Of a stretch of 37,586 bases of DNA, positions 1-7,503 are shown piece by piece. The number at the start of each line of letters is the position of its first letter. Position 1 is the stretch's first letter. The DNA comes from Candidatus Uhrbacteria bacterium (GTDB taxonomy: Bacteria > Patescibacteriota > Patescibacteriia > UBA9934 > GWF2-40-263), in assembly GCA_016219925.1 (NCBI GenBank), contig JACRJU010000013.1, positions 64,980 through 102,565 on the forward strand, written 5' to 3'. The notes under the pieces were generated by a model. The model saw nothing but the letters and a program-made list of their open reading frames with translations, was not told the origin of the DNA and made no database searches. The position numbers were made by a program, and so were the translations under genes.

Positions 1-1550
1 GGACCGCCGCCGTTTTCTGTTCCCGTAACGATTTCCACACTGCCATCATTTTCTAAATCACCAATCGCGATGTTGATGCCTTTGCGGTAGGTCGAGCCAT
101 AAGGATCAAACGTTGTATGAAGCGTTCCGTCGGCGTTGTAAATCCACACATGAGTTTCGTTTGCGACAACCGACTCGCGCATTCCGTCGTCATCCAGATC
201 GTAATGCACGACTTGTGTGCCTCCGCGATAAGCGCTGTCGTAGGCGAAAAATCCGGTCCGTTTTTGCACGCCATTCGCGGAAAAGATGCGCGCGAACGAT
301 CCGTTAAGAAATGTCGTATCCTTGATTTCTTCAATTGGGCGCAACAGAAGCAAGCCATCTTTTGCTGGCACGGTTACTTCCGAGACGACCGAGCCGTCGT
401 TTGTGATGGGATCTTGGACCCCATGGATTTTTTCAAATTCTCCTGAAAGGTTAACGGTGTAGGCGTGATTCGTCGCATTGACGATCACTTTTCCTTGGGT
501 GAAGTCCCGTTGCCAGATGCCCGTATCAAGCGTTGCCTGTTGAGGGTTGAAGGTGTTGATTGGCGCCCCTTTTGGCATGCCGAGGAAAGCTTGGTATTCG
601 TCATAAGACCAAATGACCGCGTGGTCGCCTGATCCGTGATCATAGGAGAAATAGCCGTTCGCAAGCAGAGTCGTGGCCAAACCAAATCGCATGGCTTGAT
701 AATCCTGTTGTGTTCCGACTCCGCCAGTGTTGTCGGTATTCACGTTCACGATAACGACGGGATTGGGAATGGTATTTTCAATCGAGACATACTGCGAAGC
801 CTTGTCTTTCCATTCGGCAAGCGTGTTGTGAGAGGAGGGGAACGTCTCAAACATGCGCCCGTCCACAAACGAAGAGAAGGCTGGATTGGAACTTCCATTC
901 GTGAGGAGAATCGAATCTTGGCCGATGAGCGATCGTGTTTTTTCAAACAAGGTTTTGTAACGCTGTGCCCACAGCGCGTTTGCCTCCGGGGCGGTATCAT
1001 TGATTCCATCGCGATTGACATCCACGTTTCCGACCCAACTGATCGAGTCTTGCACTTCGTCGTAAAAAATTCCGTCCCAATATCCCGTCGAGAGAACATC
1101 GTTTTTGACATGCGCGGAGAGATAGTCGATCCAACCAGTGTTAAGATTAAGCGCGCGCGTATTTGGCCAAACGGAAATTTGTTTGCCGCCAGCATCTTTC
1201 AACCACCAATCGGATTGAATGTTGGCAGACATCGCTTGGTGGAGCGGATCCGTCCAATACAAATCGTTCCAGCTCACGGTTGCAATGTAGGGGAGGATGA
1301 TGATGTCTGGATTGAGCTTGCGGATGTTGGAGAAAAAAGAGGGATTGTAAACTTGTGCTTCAATGGGGATCACAATTAAATCAAAGTGCGATAGACTTTC
1401 CCTGTTGCTGTCGAGCACCGGCCCACTCATCAAATAAATATTCGCCGTGCGGACGAAATCGTTTTGAATGATTTTTGCACGCGTCTCAACAGGCCTCAAA
1501 ACAAGAAGGAGGGAAAAGAAGACAAGCATTGAGACAAACAAACGAGGCAT
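1..1550 (-). CDS. Exported GHL15-like putative glycoside hydrolase with FG-GAP/VCBS repeats (3' end cut by window edge)
   Basis: The frame stays open from an ATG at 1550 to the left edge (516 codons visible), so the C-terminus is missing. Residues 1-25 form a signal peptide (hydrophobic core, cleavage near ETRA). Residues about 30-330 resemble the hypothetical glycosyl hydrolase family GHL15: a beta/alpha-barrel-like region with the motif GYWDGIFYDEVQD at about 156-168, whose D159, D164 and E165 are candidate acidic catalytic residues. From about residue 410, FG-GAP/VCBS-type repeats begin, with DLDDDGMRE and then IAIGDLENDGSVEIVTG near the edge; these closely resemble the repeats of the protease at 9004-11070. 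No Shine-Dalgarno is seen. The gene starts 3 nt after the stop of the HTH gene at 1554-1850, so the two are probably cotranscribed. The family call is from motif memory; substrate is unknown and may be a surface glycan. Confidence 0.66.
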   Translation of the reverse strand, partial: MPRLFVSMLVFFSLLLVLRPVETRAKIIQNDFVRTANIYLMSGPVLDSNRESLSHFDLIVIPIEAQVYNPSFFSNIRKLNPDIIILPYIATVSWNDLYWTDPLHQAMSANIQSDWWLKDAGGKQISVWPNTRALNLNTGWIDYLSAHVKNDVLSTGYWDGIFYDEVQDSISWVGNVDVNRDGINDTAPEANALWAQRYKTLFEKTRSLIGQDSILLTNGSSNPAFSSFVDGRMFETFPSSHNTLAEWKDKASQYVSIENTIPNPVVIVNVNTDNTGGVGTQQDYQAMRFGLATTLLANGYFSYDHGSGDHAVIWSYDEYQAFLGMPKGAPINTFNPQQATLDTGIWQRDFTQGKVIVNATNHAYTVNLSGEFEKIHGVQDPITNDGSVVSEVTVPAKDGLLLLRPIEEIKDTTFLNGSFARIFSANGVQKRTGFFAYDSAYRGGTQVVHYDLDDDGMRESVVANETHVWIYNADGTLHTTFDPYGSTYRKGINIAIGDLENDGSVEIVTGTENGGG

Positions 1551-1553
1551 AAT

Positions 1554-1850
1554 TTAGACAGGGTTGTTTTCTTCTTCAGAAAGACTCTGCGGGTTTGGCG
1601 AAAACAATCGGTTTCTGATTTTCCACTGTTCAACAAACTGGCCAATGCCGCGCTCGTCGCGTTTGTGGCGAACCGTGGTTGTACGTTGCGACCAGTGCAA
1701 CAAGGATTCGAAATTAATTTTGTATCGTCCTTGAACGACGACGTATGTAATCTCTTGATCTTTGATGGCTCGGCGAATCGTAATAGGACTGACCCCGAAC
1801 ATTCGAGCGGCCTCGGATACAGACAGGCGTATGGCTTCTTTCGTTTTCAT
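1554..1850 (-). CDS. Small HTH (excisionase/MerR-like, HTH_17 type) DNA-binding regulator
   Basis: This 98-residue protein has one helix-turn-helix of the excisionase/AlpA/MerR-like kind at residues about 8-50 (LSVSEAARMFGVSPITIRRAI, then a short beta-wing VVVQGRYKINFESL). The remainder is basic and low-complexity and carries no second domain. It is the first gene of a leftward pair with the GHL15-like gene and diverges from the sigma-factor gene, with about 100 bp between them. The intergenic region holds a promoter and an inverted repeat over its -10 box, which fits autoregulation. Such domains occur both in regulators and in phage/plasmid excision proteins. No integrase or att site is visible here, so a transcriptional role is more likely. 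Confidence 0.75.
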   Translation of the reverse strand: MKTKEAIRLSVSEAARMFGVSPITIRRAIKDQEITYVVVQGRYKINFESLLHWSQRTTTVRHKRDERGIGQFVEQWKIRNRLFSPNPQSLSEEENNPV

Positions 1851-1872
1851 ATTGTGATGTGTGTATAATCAC

Positions 1873-1898
1873 TTTTGTTTACGCCAGTGTAGACAAAA
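1873..1898. promoter_or_regulatory. Inverted-repeat operator candidate between HTH and sigma genes
   Basis: TTTTGTTTAC (1873-1882) and GTAGACAAAA (1889-1898) form 10-bp half-sites with one mismatch and a 6-bp spacer. The site covers the -10 box and start region of the leftward promoter, as expected for a repressor site. The adjacent HTH protein is the obvious candidate binder; this is inference. Confidence 0.45.
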
Positions 1899-1914
1899 AT
1901 TATGGAAAAGTCAA
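1886..1914 (-). promoter_or_regulatory. Promoter of the HTH / GHL15-like pair
   Basis: On the minus strand, a -35 box TTGACT (1914-1909) is separated by 17 bp from a -10 box TACACT (1891-1886). Transcription would start near 1879, giving a leader of about 30 nt before the ATG at 1850. Confidence 0.5.
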
Positions 1915-1932
1915 ATAGATAGGTCTATACTA

Positions 1933-1961
1933 TTGATTTTTTACTAAATTGAGCCTATTAT
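1933..1961 (+). promoter_or_regulatory. Promoter of the sigma-factor gene (leaderless layout)
   Basis: TTGATT (1933-1938), a 17-bp spacer and TATTAT (1956-1961) precede a TTG codon at 1970 by 8 nt. The predicted transcription start nearly coincides with that codon. Confidence 0.45.
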
Positions 1962-1969
1962 CGTACACA

Positions 1970-2557
1970 TTGTTAAGATTTTTTATTCCTGACGGCTTCC
2001 CTGTGGAACTCCAAAAAGAAAAATTTCTTCTCTTCCGCATCAGAGCCTTTCAGGACCAACGGGCTTTCGAACTGATTGTCGAAGAGTTTGGTCAAAGAAT
2101 TGAGAAATTCCTCAAACTCAGGCTATCACGGAGAGAAGATATCGAGGACGTTTATGCAGAGATTTGGGCGCGGTTTTGGTCCTACGCGCAAGACGCGACC
2201 ATTGAATCCATCTCCGGCCTTGTTCACACCATCGCCCGAGGAGCGGTCGCAGAATTCTATCGGACTCGCGAACGCAAACCCGAATTTCTCCTGGCTTCTG
2301 ATGAAAGAACATTCGATGTCAGCGTTCCTCTGCATGAGGACATCATCGCGCGCGTCGATGTGGATCTGCTCAAGACGGCCATGCGCGAGCTTAAAGATGA
2401 TGACGTTCAGCTGATTCAGATGAGATACCTCGATGGGTATCGTATCAAAGATATTGCAAAGCAGTTGGGCAAATCTGAAAACGTCGTTTCGGTAACGCTC
2501 AGTCGAGCCTTAAACAAATTACGCAAGTTGATTCGAGAAAAGTTTGGTGAGGTATGA
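1970..2557 (+). CDS. RNA polymerase sigma-70 family (ECF-like) factor
   Basis: This 195-residue protein has the two-domain layout of ECF sigma factors. Region 2 spans about 25-95, with EDIEDVYAEIWARFW at 56-70 matching the usual DAEDLVQEVFLRLW helix. Region 4 spans about 120-190, with the HTH YRIKDIAKQLGKSENVVSVTL around 147-167. I chose the TTG at 1970 because a good promoter ends 8 nt upstream; a TTG at 1949 is an in-frame alternative. The stop overlaps the next start (ATGA at 2554-2557), so the DUF5667 protein is translationally coupled and is a candidate anti-sigma factor. The position just ahead of the surface-protein locus suggests it may control surface genes; no target promoter can be shown from one window. 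Confidence 0.85.
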   Translation: MLRFFIPDGFPVELQKEKFLLFRIRAFQDQRAFELIVEEFGQRIEKFLKLRLSRREDIEDVYAEIWARFWSYAQDATIESISGLVHTIARGAVAEFYRTRERKPEFLLASDERTFDVSVPLHEDIIARVDVDLLKTAMRELKDDDVQLIQMRYLDGYRIKDIAKQLGKSENVVSVTLSRALNKLRKLIREKFGEV

Positions 2558-3441
2558 AAGATCAAGACATCACACAACTCATGCGAACGCTCAAAGACAA
2601 TCCGGAATTCAACCGGTCGTTTGATGCGAAGTCGTCTTGGAAACTCGTTTCCACACGATGTGGATTTGAAAATGAAACAAAACAAGATCGCTACAGTGTG
2701 CGTGACCATATCGAATTTTATGTCTGGTCGTTTAGCCACGCGATGATTCGACCGCTCAGCGCAAGTGTCGCGGTCTTTTTGTTGATGTTGGCCGGATGGG
2801 TTGGGGCGAGCAATGCCTCGTTTAATGCTCTGCCAGGCGACCAAGCCTATCCGCTTAAGCTTCAACTCGAACGCACACAGCTTGCGCTCGCGTTTGATCC
2901 GGTTCAGAAGGCGAAACTGCAGGTGGATTTCGCTTCTCGCCGATTAGAAGAGATGGTTGAGGTTTCAGCACATTCTTACGAGAGCAATCCCGCGGCGGTC
3001 CGTTTAGCGGTCCAACAGTTTAAGAAGGAAGTGCAATCCATCCACGCCGATCTCAAAGAGGTGTCGAGCCGGCCTTCCCAAACCGAACTCGCTAAAGAGG
3101 TCGGTCGCAAGACAAAAAATTATCAGTCCACCGTTGCCGATTCGAGCACCGGTCTTCCGCAGGACGTCAAGGACGAAGTAAGCGAAGTGCAATCTTTACT
3201 CGAACAAACACAAGATGAAGCTGTCGAGGTGATCATCACCGCGCACGAAGCCAACGACGATGCGGCAACCGCGTATGAATTGCAGAAAGCTTTTGAAAAA
3301 GACCTCGCTTCTGTCACCGCCCTTCAGCTCTCTGCGAGTCAAAGAGCACAAGTCGATCAAGCCGTGACGCTTCAAAAAGAGGGCGCTTACCGACGCGCGT
3401 TTCAAATTCTCAAAGAAGTCAAAGCATCAATCTCTCCGTAA
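2554..3441 (+). CDS. DUF5667-like single-span membrane protein, candidate anti-sigma factor
   Basis: This 295-residue protein has a cytoplasmic-looking N-terminus (1-65), one transmembrane helix at about 67-85, and a long extracytoplasmic helical part. The segment after the helix, ALPGDQAYPLKLQLERTQLA and the following FASRRLEEM, is characteristic of DUF5667, often found beside ECF sigma genes. The C-terminal 150 residues are charged and probably coiled-coil. Its start overlaps the sigma-factor stop by four bases, so the two should be made in a fixed ratio. The N-terminal 65 residues show no clear zinc-binding anti-sigma (HxxxCxxC) motif, so the anti-sigma role rests on topology and context. 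Confidence 0.7.
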   Translation: MKDQDITQLMRTLKDNPEFNRSFDAKSSWKLVSTRCGFENETKQDRYSVRDHIEFYVWSFSHAMIRPLSASVAVFLLMLAGWVGASNASFNALPGDQAYPLKLQLERTQLALAFDPVQKAKLQVDFASRRLEEMVEVSAHSYESNPAAVRLAVQQFKKEVQSIHADLKEVSSRPSQTELAKEVGRKTKNYQSTVADSSTGLPQDVKDEVSEVQSLLEQTQDEAVEVIITAHEANDDAATAYELQKAFEKDLASVTALQLSASQRAQVDQAVTLQKEGAYRRAFQILKEVKASISP

Positions 3442-3450
3442 CCGTATCCG

Positions 3451-3642
3451 CGCGGACGCGTGTCCGCGGGTGAATCGGGCTCCTTTCCTGTATTAAGAGG
3501 AAGGGATTCCAACTCACCATTCGAGCAACACTTCTAAAAAGTGTTCGAAGGGTGTGCGTATCATCGCGCAACTAAAAAGTCGAGGCCGAAAGGTCGTTGC
3601 GTGTTATTAACTTCATTGGCCAGCTCGGGGCTTATACCGAGC
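3451..3642 (+). promoter_or_regulatory. Multi-hairpin 5' leader upstream of the surface-protein gene
   Basis: The 216-bp gap before the 1250-residue protein gene holds successive hairpins and no credible ORF. They are CGCGGAC/GTCCGCG with a GCGT loop (3451-3468); AACACTT/AAGTGTT (3527-3545); CGCAAC/GTTGCG (3567-3601) stacked directly on GGCC-GAAA-GGTC, a GNRA-capped stem with one G-U pair; and GCTCGG/CCGAGC (3623-3642), ending 15 nt before the ATG. No T-tract follows any of them, so these are not ordinary terminators. A stabilising or regulatory mRNA leader is the simplest reading. I could not place a convincing promoter within it. Confidence 0.5.
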
Positions 3643-3657
3643 ACACACACTTAAATT

Positions 3658-6600
3658 ATGACGAATTCTATTGCAAAGCGCACATTGACCGTTGCCGTTG
3701 CCGCCGCCACGATTCTGTGGTCCGTCGGTTTCGCAACGCTCGTGCCACAACAGGCCTCCGCCGCTTCTTACGGCAGTCTGATCAAGGGCACGACGCTTTC
3801 GACCGTTTATTACTACGGTTCGGATGGTCAGCGCTACTCGTTCCCCAACGAGAAGACCTACTTCTCTTGGTATAACGATTTCTCCGGAGTGACGACGATT
3901 TCCGATTCGGAACTCGCCAGCATCACGCTCGCTGGAAACATTGTGTACCGCGCGGGTGCACACTGGGTCAAGATTACGAGCGATAACAAAGTTTATGCCG
4001 TTGCCAAGAACGGTTCCATCCGTTGGGTGGAGTCCGAGGCGGTGGCTAAGGGTCTCGCAGGTGATAACTGGAACCAATACATCGATGATGTTCCAGATGT
4101 CTTCTTCGTTGACTACTCCGTTGGTGATTCTCTCACCAGCGCGGCAAATGGTTACGAGGGTGCGCTCGTGAAGAGTGGATCTGACACCTACCTCATCTGG
4201 GGCGGGAAGAAGATGAAAGTCGACAGCGCAGGAATGACAGCCAACATGTTTAAGTCTGGCTTTGTCCTCTCCGGCTCTGGCGTCAACCTCGGAGGCCTTA
4301 CCGCTGGAGACGCGGTTTCCAGCAAGCTCGCTTATTTGACGGACGCCGCCCAAAAAGTGACGACCGCTGAAGTGGTGAGTTCAAAGGATGTCTCAGTCAG
4401 TTTTGCTGGCTCGCCATCCGCTTCAACCTTGATTGCCGGCCAGGGCGTTGCCGATTTGGCACACGTCACCTTGACCAACAACTCGGGTTCTGAAGTGAAA
4501 TTGACAAAATTGACCCTCAAGCGCTTGGGCGTCTCTTCGGACACGACCCTTGCCAACCTGTACTTGTTTGATGGGAACGTCCGTTTGACGGACTCCGCCA
4601 CCATTTCCGATGGCAAAGTGACCTTCAACAACAGCGCAGGTATGTGGACCTTGGCCGCTGGTGCTGCCAAGACGCTCAGCATCCGCTCGGACATTGCGGC
4701 CAGCACAAACGGCCAGACCGTTGGTGTCAAACTCGCCGCCGCGTCTGATGTTGGATTCTCCAATGGCGGAAACGCTTCTGGCGCTTTCCCATTTGAGGGA
4801 GCGATCCACACGATTGCTTCTTCTCCAAGCACCTTTGGAACGGCTGACTTCACAGGCAGTACGACTCCAACCGCGGCTACAGATGTTGACCCACAGGAAG
4901 GTATGCGCGTTTTTGAGCGCTCACTTTCTGTTGGTTCAAACGAGCTCTGGCTCAAAGCTGTTCGTTTCCGCAACATCGGCTCTATTGATGCCGTTGATAT
5001 CAAGAACTGGCAGCTTTACGTCGGTGGCGTGATGCGCGGAAGCGCGGTCGCGCAGGAAGATGTAGACGGCTATATCACCTTTGACTTCTCTGCTAGCCCA
5101 ATTGAACTCAAGACAGGCACGCACCAAGTCAAAGTATTGGCTGATGTGATCGGCGGCTCCGGCCGCACCGTGACGGTGGGTCTTCGCAACAGCGCGGACT
5201 TCATCGCCTACGATTCCGATTACAACCAGCCCGTCCGCCCAACGGTCGGCGCAAGCACCTTCTCCGCTATGGATGCCGGTGCCCAGACGATCGCCAGCGG
5301 TTCTCTGACCTTTACCAAGGCTTCCGATTCACCTTCCGGTGATGTTGCCAACACCGCTTCGGGCGTGACGCTCGGTAAGTGGAATGTCAAGGCCTTCGGT
5401 GAGAAGATGAAAGTCGAATCTCTGCGCTTCGCGTTTGTCGAAAGTGACAGTGAGGCTGTCGGATCCCGCAATGGCGCCGTGTTCTTGAATGGCGTCCAGG
5501 TCGGAAGCACGGCAACCCTCAACGACACAAGCTCCACCACAGCCTACACGGCTTACACCTTCGGTTCATCCTTTATTGTTGAGCCAGGTAAGCCAGCCGT
5601 GCTCGAGGTCCGCGGCGACATCTATGACGCTGACGGAACAAACAACATCGAAGCCAGCGACACCTGGATTGCCCGCATCGTTGACATGAACAACTTGAAC
5701 AACGTTCAGCGCATGACCTCTGGGAGCTACATTGATGCTCCAGATGGCACCGCTGTTCCTGCCAACACGCTTACGATCCGAACCGCCGCTCTGTCCGTGG
5801 CTCGCAACGGTTCCTACGCGAACCAGACGACCATTGATCCAAAGACGGCCTACAAGATCGGTTCCTTCTCAGCCACAGCCGGAACAACCGAATCAGTGAA
5901 CCTGACGGACTTCGCTGTTGACTTTGACGGAACGGACACCGCGACCTCTGATACTTCAGAGCCAGCCGCTGGTGACATGTACAACCTGTACGTGAAATAC
6001 GGTCCTGCCAACAACATGATCACGACCAGTACGAAGGGCGCGATTTCAGAAACGTCCAACAGCTGGTCCATCAACTACGAGTTGAAGCCGGGTGAAACGA
6101 TCTACTTCGATGTCTATGCCGATATCGATACCGCGATCTCGACCGGTGAGGTCATTCAAACAGCCTTTGACGTGAACGGAACAGGATCCAAGTCGGGTTC
6201 CTCGCCGTCCACCAGCAAGCAGGCTGGACAGACCGTGACCATCACAGCGGGCACCTTCACGGAATTCAACGATGATCAGCCGGTTGCCGCCCTTGTGGCC
6301 GCCAACCAAGAGGTCGTCGCCGCGAAGTACCGCTTCAGCGCAACCAATGACGATTACCTCATCAAGGAAATGACCACGAGCGTTGCGAGTGCAACCGCTT
6401 CGGCCCTCGTCAACGCGGTTCGCCTCTATGACGGAAATATCCTGGTTTCATCCACGGTGTATGATGAGAACTCTCTGACCCGCGCCACATGGACCGGGTT
6501 GAGCATTCCCGTCAAGGCCAATGTTTCCAAGATTTTGACCGTGAAGTATCTCTTGAACAGCGCCGGAGTTGGCGCCGGCACCTCCCAAACGGATGTGGCC

Positions 6601-7410
6601 AACATGCTTTACTCCGTGAAGTTCACTGACACCAACGGAACCGAGACCACCGAGACATCTGGATCGGAGTTCTCCAGCGTCAACGGAAACGCACAGTATG
6701 CCTTTGCCTCCATTCCAACCGTGAGCGCGGTCGATCTGACCAACAGCGCGATTGTGAACGGACAGGCGATGGATCTCTACAAGTTCACCGTGTCTGCTCA
6801 CAGCGCTGGAAACCTTGCTGTCAAGCAGTTCAAACTGACGACCACCTGGTCTGATGGTCGTAGCGACGACACGCTCACCGTGACTTCGCTCAAGTTCTAC
6901 AAGAACGGAGCGGATGTCACCTCAAGCGTGACGATCGTTGACGAAGATGGAAACGACGTGAAGACCTCCGGTTTCACAGAAGCCGATGAGGATCTCGTTG
7001 TGACCTTCTCTAGCGAGGACACCGTGTCCGCAGGCGAAACCGTGACCTACGTGGTGCGCGGAACCCCGTCTGCATTTGCCACGGTTGCCCCAACATCAAC
7101 ACAGACTGATTCCGTGAGCTTCTACTTGGCTCAGGACGCCGCTGCCTGTACAAAGGGTACTGCGACGGATCCTGGATGCTTCATCAACGATGAGACAGAC
7201 CAAGCCTCAGGACAGTCCGAGATCATGGAGCTCTTCACAAGCGCCGCCGCCAATACTTCTGACGGTACCGCCGCGGAGTTCATCTGGTCCGATGTGAGTG
7301 CCGCCTCTCACGCGTCAGCTGCAAACGCATCTTCGACGGGTGACTGGCACAATGGTTTCTTGGTCAAGAATCTCGACCTTGGCGCCGAGACTTGGTCAAA
7401 GGCCATCTAA
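3658..7410 (+). CDS. Large secreted S-layer-like surface protein
   Basis: This 1250-residue protein has a signal peptide (1-36, basic n-region, cleavage near ASA-AS). It is followed at about 41-157 by the module shared with the proteins at 7504 and 11067 (YYYGSDGQRYSFPNEK, KVYAVAKNGSIRW, WNQYIDDVPDVFF). The rest is a long series of Thr/Ser/Val/Asp-rich, beta-sandwich-like repeats and no SLH domain. Only two cysteines occur (C1164, C1174), close enough for one disulfide. Codon choice leans towards C-ending codons and looks optimised for expression compared with neighbours. A strong terminator follows at 7442 and a structured leader precedes it, so it is a monocistronic unit. An S-layer or major cell-wall protein is inferred from size, composition and context; the family is not one I can name. 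Confidence 0.72.
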   Translation: MTNSIAKRTLTVAVAAATILWSVGFATLVPQQASAASYGSLIKGTTLSTVYYYGSDGQRYSFPNEKTYFSWYNDFSGVTTISDSELASITLAGNIVYRAGAHWVKITSDNKVYAVAKNGSIRWVESEAVAKGLAGDNWNQYIDDVPDVFFVDYSVGDSLTSAANGYEGALVKSGSDTYLIWGGKKMKVDSAGMTANMFKSGFVLSGSGVNLGGLTAGDAVSSKLAYLTDAAQKVTTAEVVSSKDVSVSFAGSPSASTLIAGQGVADLAHVTLTNNSGSEVKLTKLTLKRLGVSSDTTLANLYLFDGNVRLTDSATISDGKVTFNNSAGMWTLAAGAAKTLSIRSDIAASTNGQTVGVKLAAASDVGFSNGGNASGAFPFEGAIHTIASSPSTFGTADFTGSTTPTAATDVDPQEGMRVFERSLSVGSNELWLKAVRFRNIGSIDAVDIKNWQLYVGGVMRGSAVAQEDVDGYITFDFSASPIELKTGTHQVKVLADVIGGSGRTVTVGLRNSADFIAYDSDYNQPVRPTVGASTFSAMDAGAQTIASGSLTFTKASDSPSGDVANTASGVTLGKWNVKAFGEKMKVESLRFAFVESDSEAVGSRNGAVFLNGVQVGSTATLNDTSSTTAYTAYTFGSSFIVEPGKPAVLEVRGDIYDADGTNNIEASDTWIARIVDMNNLNNVQRMTSGSYIDAPDGTAVPANTLTIRTAALSVARNGSYANQTTIDPKTAYKIGSFSATAGTTESVNLTDFAVDFDGTDTATSDTSEPAAGDMYNLYVKYGPANNMITTSTKGAISETSNSWSINYELKPGETIYFDVYADIDTAISTGEVIQTAFDVNGTGSKSGSSPSTSKQAGQTVTITAGTFTEFNDDQPVAALVAANQEVVAAKYRFSATNDDYLIKEMTTSVASATASALVNAVRLYDGNILVSSTVYDENSLTRATWTGLSIPVKANVSKILTVKYLLNSAGVGAGTSQTDVANMLYSVKFTDTNGTETTETSGSEFSSVNGNAQYAFASIPTVSAVDLTNSAIVNGQAMDLYKFTVSAHSAGNLAVKQFKLTTTWSDGRSDDTLTVTSLKFYKNGADVTSSVTIVDEDGNDVKTSGFTEADEDLVVTFSSEDTVSAGETVTYVVRGTPSAFATVAPTSTQTDSVSFYLAQDAAACTKGTATDPGCFINDETDQASGQSEIMELFTSAAANTSDGTAAEFIWSDVSAASHASAANASSTGDWHNGFLVKNLDLGAETWSKAI

Positions 7411-7441
7411 TTCTTCTCTACCTAGTTGAGAAGATCCAAAC

Positions 7442-7470
7442 ATCCGGCCTTCGGGCCGGATTTTGGTTTG
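7442..7470 (+). terminator. Rho-independent terminator of the surface-protein gene
   Basis: ATCCGGCC (7442-7449), a TTCG tetraloop and GGCCGGAT (7454-7461) make a perfect 8-bp stem, followed by TTTTGGTTT. It lies 31 nt after the stop. Confidence 0.85.
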
Positions 7471-7495
7471 AAAGATAATTCATCGGTGGTATGAT
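7468..7495 (+). promoter_or_regulatory. Promoter of the Asp-box protein gene
   Basis: TTGAAA (7468-7473), 16 bp and TATGAT (7490-7495, preceded by an extended TGG) lie 8 nt before the ATG at 7504, predicting a 0-2 nt leader. The -35 box sits directly in the T-tract of the preceding terminator. Confidence 0.5.
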
Positions 7496-7503
7496 CTCTG
7501 TGT

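Noticed and set aside
636-1379. Forward-strand frame of 247 residues
   Set aside because: It is antisense to the GHL15-like gene, which has signal peptide, barrel motifs and FG-GAP repeats; the forward frame looks like random basic sequence.
1554-1850. Excisionase of an integrated element
   Set aside because: No integrase, att duplication or phage genes are nearby; the neighbours are regulatory and surface genes.
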